Source of the DNA: Nepenthes gracilis
Taxonomy: Eukaryota; Streptophyta; Magnoliopsida; Caryophyllales; Nepenthaceae
Length of the DNA: 64,000 nucleotides
Assembly: GCA_033239525.1 (NCBI GenBank)
Contig: BSYO01000024.1
Location: forward strand, 13,945,268 to 14,009,267
Reading direction: 5' to 3'
Made by a program: the position numbers and the translations under genes. Below the pieces are notes generated by a model. The model saw only the letters and a list, made by a program, of their open reading frames with translations, was not told the DNA's origin and ran no database searches. This document shows, piece by piece, positions 44,736 through 55,646 of this stretch (positions within the stretch are counted from its first letter, which is position 1; every line of letters starts with the position of its first letter).

Positions 44736-46260
44736 ATGGTGAGCACCAGAGCGCAGCAAGCGCACCACCCTGTGCCACTACTCGACACCAACGGGAGGAT
44801 GCCCCAAACCCCGTGTGGGCGCGAAAACCATCCGGATCCGGTCGTAAGGGATTTGGCGACCAAAATGGACGACATATCCAAGGCCGTCTTTGCCCCCTCG
44901 CGCAAGGGAAGACGAGAGAGCGAGGAGCCTTCGTGGGGCTCCCGGGCGTAAACATCCGTAAACGGAGGAAGGAGGCGCGAGCGCGGTCCGGTGGCGCCCG
45001 CCGGCAAGAGCCACCAAGAACCCGGGTGGCCTCAAGTGGCGGTGATCCCTCGAGCCCCGGAGGATCGTCTTGGTCCCCGGCCTCGGGGACATCGGGAAAA
45101 TCACGCCCGAGAGGCGCACGCGCGGGGTCAAGAAGGACCCCGAGAGACGGGCAAACCACCGGCCTTAACGAATCGAGGCACCTCCTCAACGCAAGGAGGA
45201 CGACGGCTCCACCCCATGTGGAGGAGAGATTGGAAAAAGTCCGGAATCGAGTCTTTGGAGAAAGCGGTGGGGCGGCGAAGGCCCCAGATCTCCATTCACA
45301 AGAACGCCAAGTCGAGGGTGCTCCCCTCGAAGTTTAAAATGCCCACCTAGAGGCATACGAGACAGAAGTGCCGACCCCATGGACCACCCGAATATGTTTC
45401 GGGAGCACTTAAGCCTTCGGGGCTTGATGAGACGGCAATGTGCCAGTGCTTCCCCTTAACATTGAAAGGGGACGCCGAGTTTGGTTCTACGGATGCCCGC
45501 GGCTCCATTAACACCTTGGCGGGACATTGCTCGTTCCCTCCCGATTCGCCTCGCGGCAGATTTAGTAGAGAAGCGGCCATGGCATCTCACCCGCGTGAAG
45601 CGGGAAGCCGTGGAAAGCCCGAGAAGCTTCTGGCCGGAGTTTGTGTCCGAGGCCGAGACAGATACCCAAGTCGCTCGATGGCGTGAAGTCAACGCCTTCT
45701 GTCGGGCCTCGAGGGGGTTCCTTCTTCAAGCACCTTATCCATAAGGGCCCCGTACTTTTGAAGAGGCCGAGTCCATAGCAAGGGCCTATATTGCGGCGCA
45801 GAGGAGGCTAACGAAGCAAAACGCCCAAAGAAGGAGCGAGGACTACCGCCCGAGGACAGAGGTAGTGAAGAGGAAGGCCGGGACTATCGCATCCCCCCCG
45901 TTCGTGGCAAGGCATCAAAAGCACCACAAGCCCGAGATGCACACACGAGAGACGTTCCCCCAACACGTCTCACTCCCCTTGAACGACACGCGGACAAACG
46001 TGGCCGATGCAAATTCGAGGGGAAAAGTTCGTGAAATGGCCCATGCCATTCAAGAATCCGGAGGTGGAGACCAAACGGGCACTGTGATTTCCATCGCCGC
46101 GAGGCCACACTCATCAAGACCGCAAAAATCTGCAAAGGGAGATCAAGGCGATAAAGAGGGGACACCTCAACCGCTTCCCGCAGAGATCAGAGGCAGCCTC
46201 CTCGGCAAAGGCGCCGAGGCGGCGGCGCATCCTCCGAGGAACAGGTGGCGGCTTGAGTTA
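44736..46260 (+). pseudogene. gag of the Tat element (frameshifted)
   Basis: It begins MVSTRAQQAHHP, about 100 bp after the primer site; the right-edge element begins gag the same way (MVNPRAQASVP). Pieces in different frames give the retrotransposon gag core: CFPLTLKGDAEF at about 45444, then LVEKRPWHLTRVKREAVES (45550-45620), then FLLQAPYP. The capsid packages the RNA. Breaks near 44950, 45340, 45440, 45470 and 45745 are small indels or single stops; intervening residues are well kept, so damage is recent or partly a consensus artefact. Confidence 0.75.
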
Positions 46261-46389
46261 TAAACATGGTGTCCACACTACGGCGAGAGATGGAGGAAGA
46301 GAGCATGGAGCATCAAAGAGACCTCGGACCGCCCCGAGGACGAAGTCATCTACTTTGGTAAGGACGACATGTCTCATGTAACTTCACCC

Positions 46390-46800
46390 CACTCGACCCT
46401 TTAGTCAGAATCGCACTCGTCTCGGATGGGACGAACGACTTCCATCCAAACGTGTTTTTGTTGATAATGGAAGTTCAAGGAATTTGCTTTATCTCGACGC
46501 CTACTATAAGTTAGGATTAAAGAGAGACCAAATGAAGGCCCCGAGAGGGGCCGGCTGACGACTCGATAACGAGCCGATCCCTCGGGGCATTGTATCAGAC
46601 AGTGGAGGTCACCTTGGGGGACGTATCCGAGGATCGCGTCAAAAGTCCTCACCTTCCCGGTGGTGGACCTCCCATCCGTTTATAATGCAATCCCTGACGC
46701 CGTCCTCGTCGACCACTTTTGAGCCGTGACCTCCATCCCGCATCTCAAGATGAAATTTCCAACTAAATTTGGCGTCGGGAAGTCTTGGGCGAGCAGTCCG
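46390..46800 (+). pseudogene. Aspartic protease domain of Tat pol
   Basis: The active site VDNGSS is at about 46460-46477 (Asp codon 46463-46465), followed by NLLYLDAYYKLGLKRDQMK. A second block VVDLPSVYNAI is at about 46660, then AVTSIPHLKMKFPTKFGVG to 46775. The frame changes between these blocks. Confidence 0.75.
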
Positions 46801-47099
46801 TGGGGAGAACATGTTACCTATCACAGGTCACACGAACCCCCCTTCCCCAACCAATGGAAGATCTCGACCTCAGGGACGAGACGACTCTCCAACAAGCACA
46901 GGCTGGTGAGCCTACCGATCGGATCCGATTGGATCCCGAGGACCCTAAGAGGTGCGTCCAGATAGGAAGCTCTCTCACCGAGTCCGTCCGAGAAACCCTT
47001 ACGACGCTCCTAAGGGAGAACGCGGACATCTTTGCTTGGTCCCCAGACAGCGGACATGCCGGGGATTTCCCCCGAAATCATAACCCACAGGCTGGGCGT

Positions 47100-47720
47100 G
47101 GATCCCCACCACAAGCCGGTTAGACAAAAGCGCAGGAACTATTCAACGGAAAAGCTGATTGCTATCCGAGAAGAAGTGAAGAAGCTCGGACGCTGGGTTC
47201 ATCCGAGAGGTGAGGATCTTGACCGTGGCTCTCCAACGTAGTAATGGTGAAGAAGAGCAATGGAAAGTGGAGGATGTGCGTGGACTTCACCGACCTCAAC
47301 AAGGCCTGTCCGAAAGATGCCTTTCCACTCCCGGGGTGGACCGACCGGGTGGACTGGACCAAATGCTACGAGTTGCTTAGCTTCATGGACGCGTACATCG
47401 GATATAACCAGATCAAGATGCATGCAGAGGACGAGGAGCATACATCGCTCATGACCGACCTGTGGAACGATCGTTACAAGGTGATGCCCTTCGACTCAAG
47501 AACGCAGCGCATACATACCGGCTAGTCAACAAGATCTTTGAAAGCCGACAAGGTGAACGTGGAAGTCTACGCTGACGACATGCTCGCCAAAAGCACCGGT
47601 GGAAGTCATGTCAAGACCTAGCGGAGACCTTCCGAGTGCTCGAGCGCACGGAATGAAGTCCGAACCCCAGCAAGTGCACCTTTGGGGTGTCGTCCGGGAA
47701 GTTCCTCGGTTTCATAGTGT
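47100..47720 (+). pseudogene. Reverse transcriptase domain of Tat pol
   Basis: Recognisable segments are VKKSNGKWRMCVDFTDLNKA (47247), FMDAYIGYNQIKMH (47384), YKVMPF (47475), and the catalytic box as VYADDMLAKS with YADD at 47568-47579. Frame breaks near 47230, 47490 and 47545 interrupt it. RT copies the RNA into cDNA in the particle. Confidence 0.85.
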
Positions 47721-47959
47721 CACAACGAGGAATCGAGGCGAACCTTAAAAGATCCAGCCATCTTGGACATGAAGTCCCCTGACGGGTGTGAGGGACGCCC
47801 GCAGGCTCACGGGGACGAGTGGCGGCCCTCTCCCCGTTTCCTAGCCAAATCACCGAAAAGCACCGCCATTTTTCAAGGCACTCGTGGGACCGAAACCCAA
47901 GGGTTTACTGAACAGTGAGTGCGAAGAAGGCCCGGGGCTCAAGGCGACTTAGCCAATCC

Positions 47960-48360
47960 ACCTCTCCCGGCCTCCCACTACCGGGAGAGGAACTCTATTT
48001 GTACACTGCCGGTGACCGACCGAGCACCGGGTCGGTCCTGGTGAGGCAACATCAAGGAGATCGCCACTGGGTATATTACGCAAAGAAGACGCCGGTCGAT
48101 TCAGAGACCCAGATCCGCATGCCGAGAAGGTAGCGTTAACACTGGTGTACTCAGCTAGGAAGCTGAGACCTTACTTCCAGGCTCACAAGATCGTGGTGCT
48201 GACCGACCAGCCACTAAGAACCATTTTGCAAAAGCCCGAGGTCTCCGGGCGACTGATCAAGTGGGCTATCGAGCTCGGTGAATTCGATATCGAGTTCAGG
48301 CCCCGGCCGGCCATAAAGGGCCAGGCCCTTGCGGACTTTATGGTAGAAACAACGGTAACA
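47960..48360 (+). pseudogene. First RNase H domain of Tat pol
   Basis: ELYLYTAGDRPSTGSVLVRQ then HWVYYAKKT at about 47990-48090. After a shift near 48130 comes LVYSARKLRPYFQAHKI and LTDQPLRTILQKPEVSGRL, ending IKGQALADFMVE at about 48345. The domain degrades the RNA strand of the hybrid. Confidence 0.8.
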
Positions 48361-48404
48361 TCAAGACGAGGACATCGGCGGCCGGGGTCAAGAAGCGTGA
48401 ATTC

Positions 48405-48810
48405 ATTCCAAAGATGGACTATGCACGTGGACGGATCCTCCATGAAGGATGGTCATGGGCCGGAGTCATCCCGCGAACTCCCATGGGATCTCGAGATAAA
48501 GTACTCGGTGACCTTGGGGTTCCCTGCAACAAACAACGTAGTAGAGTACGAGGCCCCGCTCACAGGTGGCGGTTGGCAAAGGAGTGCTCGGCCAAGAGCC
48601 TAGTAGTCTATAGTGACTCCGAGCTTGTTGTCAACCAAGTCCTTGGAAACTTCAAGTCAAGCAGAGACTCGGCCTTTCCAAGTACCTCGCAAAGCAAAGG
48701 AGTTGGCCTCGCATTTCGAGAAGATCAAATTTGTGCACGTTCTAAGGGAAGAAAACGAGAAGGCGGACACCGCAAAGGCAAAGCTGCCCGAGACCTAAGG
48801 CAAAAGACGA
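48405..48810 (+). pseudogene. Second (archaeal-type) RNase H domain
   Basis: WTMHVDGSS (48417) carries the first catalytic Asp. NNVVEYEA (48533) carries the Glu. LVVYSDSELVVNQVLGN (48603-48653) carries the next Asp. A further block, HFEKIKFVHVLREENEKADT, is at about 48712-48771. An added RNase H located between the RT-linked one and integrase is the hallmark of Tat-lineage elements. Frame breaks occur near 48450 and 48570. Confidence 0.82.
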
Positions 48811-48884
48811 CAAAGGAATGAGAGAAATTGAGCGACCCTCCATAGAAGAGCCAGAGGTCGAGGTCATGCAAGTGTCCGGAATGA

Positions 48885-50125
48885 CACTTGGATGACCGCC
48901 TACTTGAGATACCTCACCGGTGGTGTTTTGCCCGAGGACTCGCAGGTTTTAAAGGTGAGGAAGTCCGCTGGCCGGGTACACCGTCATAGACGACCGACTA
49001 TACCGTCTGGGGTACTGCCCCTATTTGAAGTGCCTTACCCCGAGGAGGCAGAGAGTACGCACTTCAAGAGGTGCATCTAGGAATGTGGATCTCACATTGG
49101 GGGCAAGAACCTAGCATTCAAGATTATGCGGCAAGGGTATTATCGTCAACGATGAGGAGTGATGCCATGGACTTTGTGCGCAAGTGTGAAAATTGCTGTG
49201 TCCACGGCAGTGTAAGCCACCACCTCACGTGGAGCTTCAAGCATTACAATCTCCTTGGCCGTTTGCACGATGGGGACTCGACATCCTCGGACCATTTCCC
49301 ATTGCGCCCGCCAGAGAAAGTTCCTCATCGTTGGGATAGACTACTTCACCAAGTGGGTAGAAGCAACGCCACCGGGCAAGGATAACCGAGCGGAACGCGA
49401 CCGAGTTCGCGGCGCAGAGTATCGCTTGCGGTGTTTGGGGTGCCCGAGAGCATCATCACGAGATAATGGGACGCAGATTCACCTAAGGCGCTTTACCAGC
49501 CTATCGTGCTAGCCTTAGAATCAATTTAATTCATACATCCGTGGCATATCCTCAAAGCAACGGCCAGTAGAAGTCACGTCAGACCATCTTGCATGGGCTC
49601 AAGACCAAGCCGCTAGACTCGGGGCTCGTGGGTGGACGAGCCGCCATCCATCCTCCGGGCGCACAGACAACGGCAAGGGAGCCTACGAGAGAGACCCGTC
49701 ACCCCGTGCTACGGGGTCGAGGCTGTCATACCACTAGAAGTGGGCCTCCCAAGCCTCCGAGTAGAACACTTCGACCCGAGCGTCAACGACCGCCGGCTCC
49801 GAGAGCACCTAGACTTGCTGGAGGAAGCCCGAAACAAGGCACAACTTTGTGTGGCGATGTACCAAAGCCGAGTGGCCCGCTATTACAACAAGAAGGTAAA
49901 AGCGCGGCAGTTCGAAGTCGGAGACTTGGTGTTAAGAAGCATCGCGGCAACAGAAAGAATGCCGGCCGAAACAAGCTCTCTCCGATTGGGAAGGACCCTT
50001 CCCGGTCTCAAGAAGATTTCAAAATGGGGCGACAAGCTACGAACCCAAGAAGGTGGGCTAATCCCTCGTATATGGAATGCAAAGACACCTCAAAAAGTAC
50101 TAATGAGGGACGAGGCAAGAAAATA
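48885..50125 (+). pseudogene. Integrase of the Tat element
   Basis: The HHCC region is recognisable from EVHLGMCGSHIG-like sequence (49067-49100) to FVRKCENCCVHG (49170-49205). The core has KFLIVGIDYFTKWVEATP (49318-49372) with the first Asp and a DNGTQI block near 49465 with the second. The C-terminal part is open for 164 codons (49632-50126): CYGVEAVIPLEVGLPSLRVE, then the helix LREHLDLLEEARNKAQLCVA, then FEVGDLVLR. Several frame breaks precede that long open part. Confidence 0.85.
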
Positions 50126-50390
50126 AAACTTGGGCGCCAACCCGAGCGGCTCCCAGCCTGGTCGGACCCAAGAGGTCAGTAATAAAACTTGGGCGCCAAC
50201 CCGAGCGGCCCAAGCGGTCGGACCCAAGAGGTCAGCATAAAACTGGGCGCCAACCCGAGCGGCCTGGGCTGGGTCGGACCCAAGAGGTCGTGCAACAAAA
50301 CTCGGGCGCCAACCCGAGCGGCCTCCCCGGGTCGGACCCATGAGGTCGCAATGAAACTCGGGATCGACCGAGCGCCCAAGAGGTCGAAAA
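50122..50390 (+). repeat. Five-unit 55-59 bp tandem repeat after integrase
   Basis: Units start near 50122, 50181, 50236, 50294 and 50350. The consensus is AATAAAACTTGGGCGCCAAC then CCGAGCGGCC, then GGTCGGACCCAAGAGGTC. A poly(A) run follows at about 50388-50404. Macas and colleagues described variable tandem repeats in the 3' region of Tat-lineage elements as a source of satellites; this fits that pattern. Confidence 0.9.
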
Positions 50391-50517
50391 AAAAAAAAAA
50401 AAGAAAAAAAGGGCAAAGAAGAAAGAAGTGCAACAAGAGACTCAAAGAAAAGGCTTCTTTATTTCATAAGTGTACAAAGAACACATGTACAAAGGAGAAA
50501 ATAAACTAAGTACATCA

Positions 50518-52535
50518 ATGGGTCAGTGACTCGAGGGATATGACGGCTCGGGAGGCCCCGAGGGCCCCGAGAGAGGGGATCTTCGACCGGGAGCCGGCTG
50601 AACCGAGGCAGAAAGGCCTCCCACGAACGCCAAATAAGTCCTCGGCTCTCAATGCGGTGGCGTTGATGGGGTGGAATATCCCGTAAGGAAACGAGGGACG
50701 AATGAGGCGAAGCACTCGGCGGCACATCCGGATGCCCTCCCCAAGATACTTGCGCTCCAAGAATGGCGCAATGTCCTCGGGCCTAAGGGATACTCTCGGC
50801 CTCTCGTCTAGCAAAGCGCAACTTCTCCCGTTGACGCCTTACTACCTCGTTCAAGGAAGCATTCTCCTCCTCGGCGCCAAAGAAGCTCGGCCTCGGCCTT
50901 CCGACAGCCTCTCGACGGCCTCCAACTCTCCCAGTTGGGTGAGACCCCGAACAACCCGGCCCGTAAATGTCGCCGAGCCTCTCGACCGCAACTTGGAACT
51001 ACGTCCAAAGAAAAGAGTTATTGTTAGTACAAAGAAAGTAAAAGAGAAGGACAGAGAGCCTCGAAAAGAAACGGAAATACCTCGGTAAGCAAGGAGAGGC
51101 CGCTAAAGAGGCCTCTCCATTGTCCCTGAGTCGGAGCCTCAACGGAAGGCACCGCAGAAACTCCAACCCCAGCCTCGGGAGTAGAAGTCACTTGGAAGGA
51201 ACAGCGGCCGGGGGCTCGACAATGACGCCTCGACCCCCGGCCTCAAGAATAGGAGTATCCATGAAGGAGCAACGGGTGGGGGCTCGACAATAAGTGTTTC
51301 CACCTCCATCTCCAAAGGCCCGAGGCCATGAACGCTCGGGGACCTCTCATCAGGAACCTCATCAGGGCGCTCGCCCTCATCTGCTTGGACTGGGATGGCC
51401 GGGAGCTCAGCGACGACCTCATCTTCGACGCCCAACTGAGAGTCCTCGACCTCGAAGATCTCGGATGGATGCCCTGCGGAAGTGGACGGTTCTCCAGGAA
51501 GATCAGGAGAAGCTCCGAGGGCAGAACTCTCAATCGTTTGGACTTCCGGGAGCTCAATCACTTCATCAATCCTCAGCGAGGATCCTCCGGGGAGACTGGA
51601 GAAATAAAGGCATGTAGAGTCCTCAACCCCCATGGCCCTCGGAAATGAGGATTTCCTTCTCTCGAACAGAGGAGCGATGACGTCCTCGACCTCAAGATCG
51701 TCCTCGTCAGAAATGCTACCCCCTAAAGAGGGCAGCTCCACTACACTCCGAGGACGCTTTGAGCCCTCCGAGCGATGTGATCTCTCGGACGGCCTGCTTG
51801 GCTCCACTCGGACGGGCGAACTTTGGATTACCAAAGTCCCTGTCCTCTTCTTCAACTTCTTCTTCTTCTTCTTGGACTTCTCGGGAGTAGACTCGGCCCA
51901 CTTGGCCTCCATGAGGTTCTCGGGCTGCAACCAGATGTTTCGTTTGTCCAAATGGAAGCCCCCGAGATTTTCCTTGATGAGATCCGTGATCTCCTTCGAG
52001 CTTCCTTTATCATTAAGGGAAGGCTCAGAGAAAGATTCTAGGACCACCTTCCCCATTTGTTGGGAATGGCCCATGACGTTGGGACGCCGAGGAAGAAGAA
52101 CTTGTCTTTCCACCTCTTGGTGGAATCGGGATTGCCACCACAAAGCGGGGCAAAGTCCGACCGAGGGGTCATGGTAATCCGTCCAAGGTTATGCGTGAAC
52201 CTAAACATGACCTTGACTACCGTAACGCTCAACAACTTCTCTTTGCAAACAGAAAACGCATAAGGAGACGAGATACCTCATGGCGCCTCTACTGAGTCCC
52301 GCGGTGGGACTCCTGTGTCCCTCATGATCTCGCACGGCTCCAAAGGAATCGGAAACCGCAGCCCGCTCTTGGTGGATCTCGTAGACCGTGATGAAACCAT
52401 CGGGAGGGCGTGAGGGCCTGTCGGTCGGGCCTGGCATAACCATGGCCATGTCACCGTGGATCTCACAGCGAGCCCGTAGTTCCTCGAGCCTCTCGTTGGC
52501 CGACGACGCAATATCTCTAACTCCGGAGCCACCAT
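50518..52535 (-). pseudogene. Antisense gene of the Tat element (putative plant transposon protein)
   Basis: It reads opposite to gag-pol. On the minus strand it starts near 52535 (MVAPELEILRRRP). Frame pieces then give PTDRPSRPPDGFITVYEIH, KSGLRFPIPLEPCEIM, LSRGAMRYLVSLCVF, MFRFTHNLGRITMTPRSDFA and RWKDKFFFLGVP. This is the conserved part of the family I know as Pfam Transposase_28 (putative gypsy-type transposon protein). A 334-codon open stretch (51139-52143) carries a Lys-rich patch and a long acidic, Pro-rich low-complexity segment. The C-terminal part (50515-51008) has Glu/Arg-rich coiled-coil-like sequence then SLRPEDIAPFLERKYLGEGI. Small indels break it near 52240, 52310 and 52370. 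Function is unknown. A TATA box and a likely 82-bp intron support real antisense transcription. Confidence 0.75.
50999..51080 (-). other. Likely intron in the antisense gene
   Basis: On the minus strand GAG|GTATTTCCG is followed by a T-rich stretch and TTTGGACGTAG|TTCCAAG. The 82-bp length, U-rich interior and consensus borders fit a plant intron. It contains stops and lies between the low-complexity part and the C-terminal part. Confidence 0.5.
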
Positions 52536-52676
52536 TTTGGGACTTGAGAACACAAGAGAATGAAGGGCTCCCGAGGAATGCAAGGCGAGAGGAACGAAGG
52601 TTTGGAAAACGGAAGGCTTTCGCAGAGGAAGACAAGAAGGAAGACAAAGAAGAGTTTTGAAACGGCAGAAGGCGCC

Positions 52677-52683
52677 TTTTATA
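52677..52683 (-). promoter_or_regulatory. TATA box for the antisense gene
   Basis: On the minus strand GCCTATAAAAGGCGCC lies about 140 bp upstream of the antisense ATG at 52535 and 404 bp inside the 3' LTR. It is a good plant TATA at the right distance for a leader of about 110 nt. Confidence 0.6.
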
Positions 52684-53070
52684 GGCAAAAATTTGAAAAA
52701 GACGCATCATGACTGTGCCACGCGCGTCGCTCGGCCATTCGTTTAAGGAAAAGCCGCAATTCCACGTGTCGCTCGCCGCAGAGCCCCAAACGAAATGATG
52801 ACTTCGCCCACGTGACGCCCGAACGCCCGGGCCCAAGGGATTAATGGCCCGCCACGTGTCGCCCATCCGTTCGCTCCGACGAAATGATGATCTTTACCTT
52901 CCCAAGGCATCTGACGAACGCCTCACCTCCGCATTTAATGCCCCAAAGACTGAAACGACAGCAGCAGGAGTTCTCAGACAAAATGATTTTCTAAGAATTT
53001 CTAACTCCAAGTCGCCTCAGCCAGGAGGATTCTGAAGAACATGCCAAACGGTCGAAGATCTCGGACCCTT

Positions 53071-53086
53071 TGGCATGGGGGGCTAG
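53071..53086 (+). other. Polypurine tract of the Tat element
   Basis: TGGCATGGGGGGCTAG directly precedes the 3' LTR start TGTTGGG. Confidence 0.8.
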
Positions 53087-53968
53087 TGTTGGGTCCAGTA
53101 CCCAGGGTCCCCAATCGGGTGGGAAAATACTTGGCCCAAGTGGCCCAGAATATGAGCGCTCGGACGTACCCGAAAAGAGTCCGAGAACACCTTGAGGCGC
53201 AAAGAATGCAAAGGCAACAGAAGCTTAGTTATCCGGGCGCGTGACCACGCGCCATGAAATCCGCGGACCTAGCAAGGGTACAAGGACTCGCCCACAGGAG
53301 AAAATCTTCGCAAGGTACGAGGACTCTCCAGGACGTCCGGAATGCGGCTCACTAACAAATCCGCAAACGCTGCATACGGTCTGCACAGACTACCACTGCC
53401 AGCCTGACACCACAGTCTGTCACCGCCGTCTGACATTCCTGGCACGGAACGGATCGAACGGCTGAGATTCACTCCCGTACACTGGCGCATCTGACGTTGC
53501 AGAGCACGTGTCAGCAGATTCGGTGGCCAGCCTGGCACCCTACCGTTAACGGCATTATTACTGCCTATAAAACCTCAAGCCTCCTACGAAGAAATCTCTC
53601 TCTCTCTCTCTCTCTGGGCTTCTGATCCCTTCTCTCTTATTCTAAAAATTTACCTAGATTTAAGCTTTCAGATTGGTTCTTCAGTGATCGACGCCTTTGC
53701 GAACAGTAGAAATCACTCGGACACCTGAAGGGGCCAACTTAGAAAAAGCTCTCGGCCTTGTATTGGTTTTGTAACCCAACGTGCTCATAGTGAAATTTTT
53801 GCTCGGCCTCGTGGTTTTCCCTCCTCATTCAAGAGGAGGTTTCCACGTAAAACTCCGGTGTTCAATCTCTACTACTCTAACTCGTCATTTCATCATTTTG
53901 CATTCGTTTCACCCTGAATCATCCCAACTCATTTGTGTTGCTTGGACCCGAAGATCCAGAACGCAACA
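53087..53968 (+). repeat. 3' LTR of the Tat element
   Basis: TGTTGGGTCCAGTACCC ... AACGCAACA. It aligns end to end with 43753-44632. Most differences fall in about 53280-53545. The TATA box is at 53566-53572. ATAAT follows at 53969-53973. Confidence 0.95.
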
Positions 53969-53973
53969 ATAAT

Positions 53974-55641
53974 AATTAATTTTTAAAAAATAAATAACTA
54001 TAACACATTTTAATAATCAATCAAATTTAACACAAAAAATCAGCTTATAATATGAACTGTAATTTTACGGTTGAACTATACCCTAGCTAGTTTTTTTCTT
54101 TTTTGGTTAAGTAATAAACAAGCTAGTTGTAAAGAGGAATAAGGATGCAATTTGTTTGCCATTTTTATCGGTCTAAATTATACTCATATTGTTGTAAATT
54201 TAGTTACAGTCATCTTAAATGTTAAAATCTTTTATCATCTTAATAATTAAGATCATTTTAAAAATAATAAAGTATAAAAATTAAAATAATATTTTAATAT
54301 TAATGCATACCAGGATTCAATTTAGATGGCCAAAAAGACAAAATGAAGGCAGATTTGACAAGCTTTAACCTAGCTTGCTGGCCACAAAGAAAATTAGTAA
54401 AAGTGATTGGATAATTCTTTCGAATAAACACCACCAATATCTAAAGCAGTACAAAAATAAAGAAAATATAATTATAAAGAAATTTTAGGTATTTTTATGT
54501 GAAAACACAAATATAAAATGAAAATCTTAGTAGACATAAAAAAATTACAAATATATATTCATACATATAACGTAAAATATTTATAAAAATAGAAAAAATA
54601 TAAAACACGGTAACGAGAAAATTCTCAAATGTCTAAATTAATGAGAAGCTTCTCTGCATTTTGAGTAGCAAACTAAAAATTTATTATATAAAAGGTACTA
54701 ACTGACAAGTCAATAAATACGCGTATTAGGCCTTATAGCCGACAACAATACACAAGTTTTTATTTAAGAATCTCATTAAATTTACAGACTGATTAATATT
54801 CAAACACTTGTTCCTCCCTGTGGATATTTACTTAGCCGAACTCTTTTAACTGCAACACAATATCCCAAATCTATGCACAAGCCATACATTGGACTTCTAT
54901 AAATCTTATTTTTCTTTTGTGCAAATTTACCAGAAGATCAGCAAATGTGACAAATAATACAAAGACATAAGTAAATTTAACTAGAAAATTCACCTCAAAA
55001 TTATGTGAAATTACAAGAGGACATTAGAGTATTAAAAGATGCACCACTAGAGATAGTTATGGATACACAAACATTAATATTGCTTACAACTTGGAGACAA
55101 AACACATATGGTAACTACTCTCACAAGCATAAATTGATACAAAAAAAATAAATAAATTACCAAAGAAGAAAGCTAAATTGGTAGAAAACTCTACGCTTAG
55201 CTTAAGACACCGTACTAAAAAATTGTTGAAATTGATAAATACATAGTTGTTCGAACAATCCATCAACTCTTCTTCTTTCACACCATCGTTTATTCTTTGA
55301 TGTGGAGCTCTCCAAATGTGATTAATGCTTGTGATAATTTTGTTATATCTTCAACTTTTTCGTTTTACATTGAGTTTAGAATCCTATGAGTTGATCGAAC
55401 ACCACCTATCACACAAACAATGTGGTTCTCATTGCTTGAGCTCTAACTAAGGCACTAGCTACTACCTCTATCGCGCTCAGGCAAAGGCTGAGAGCACATC
55501 GATGTCGTTAGGGGGACATTGAGCTATTAGCCCCTCAAATAGTCAAAAGCTTATTTAGCTTCTAAAATATATTACTAATATTATTTAAATTGTAATAATG
55601 ATAGTATTTTTTAACGACTCATAATATGAAGTTTTGAGAAT
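53974..55641. other. AT-rich spacer, no feature seen
   Basis: No frame above 65 codons and no recognised domain, RNA gene or element boundary. Confidence 0.55.
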
Positions 55642-55646
55642 GTAAT

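Larger units (their letters stand above)
43753..53968 (+). mobile_element. Complete Ty3/Gypsy element, Tat lineage, with antisense gene
   Basis: The ends TGTT...AACA, two LTRs of 880 and 882 bp and perfect target duplications ATAAT (43748-43752, 53969-53973) define a 10.2-kb insertion. The order is LTR, primer site, gag, protease, RT, RNase H, second RNase H, integrase, tandem-repeat block, antisense gene, polypurine tract, LTR. A second RNase H after the first marks the Tat lineage. Coding frames are conserved in sequence but broken by many one- or two-base indels, so this copy as written is not autonomous. The LTRs are close to identical except for a short hot spot. Confidence 0.95.

Noticed and set aside
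51294..52177. Plus-strand ORFs of 106-181 codons opposite the antisense gene
   Set aside because: They are shadows: the minus strand carries the conserved blocks and promoter, and the plus frames match nothing known.
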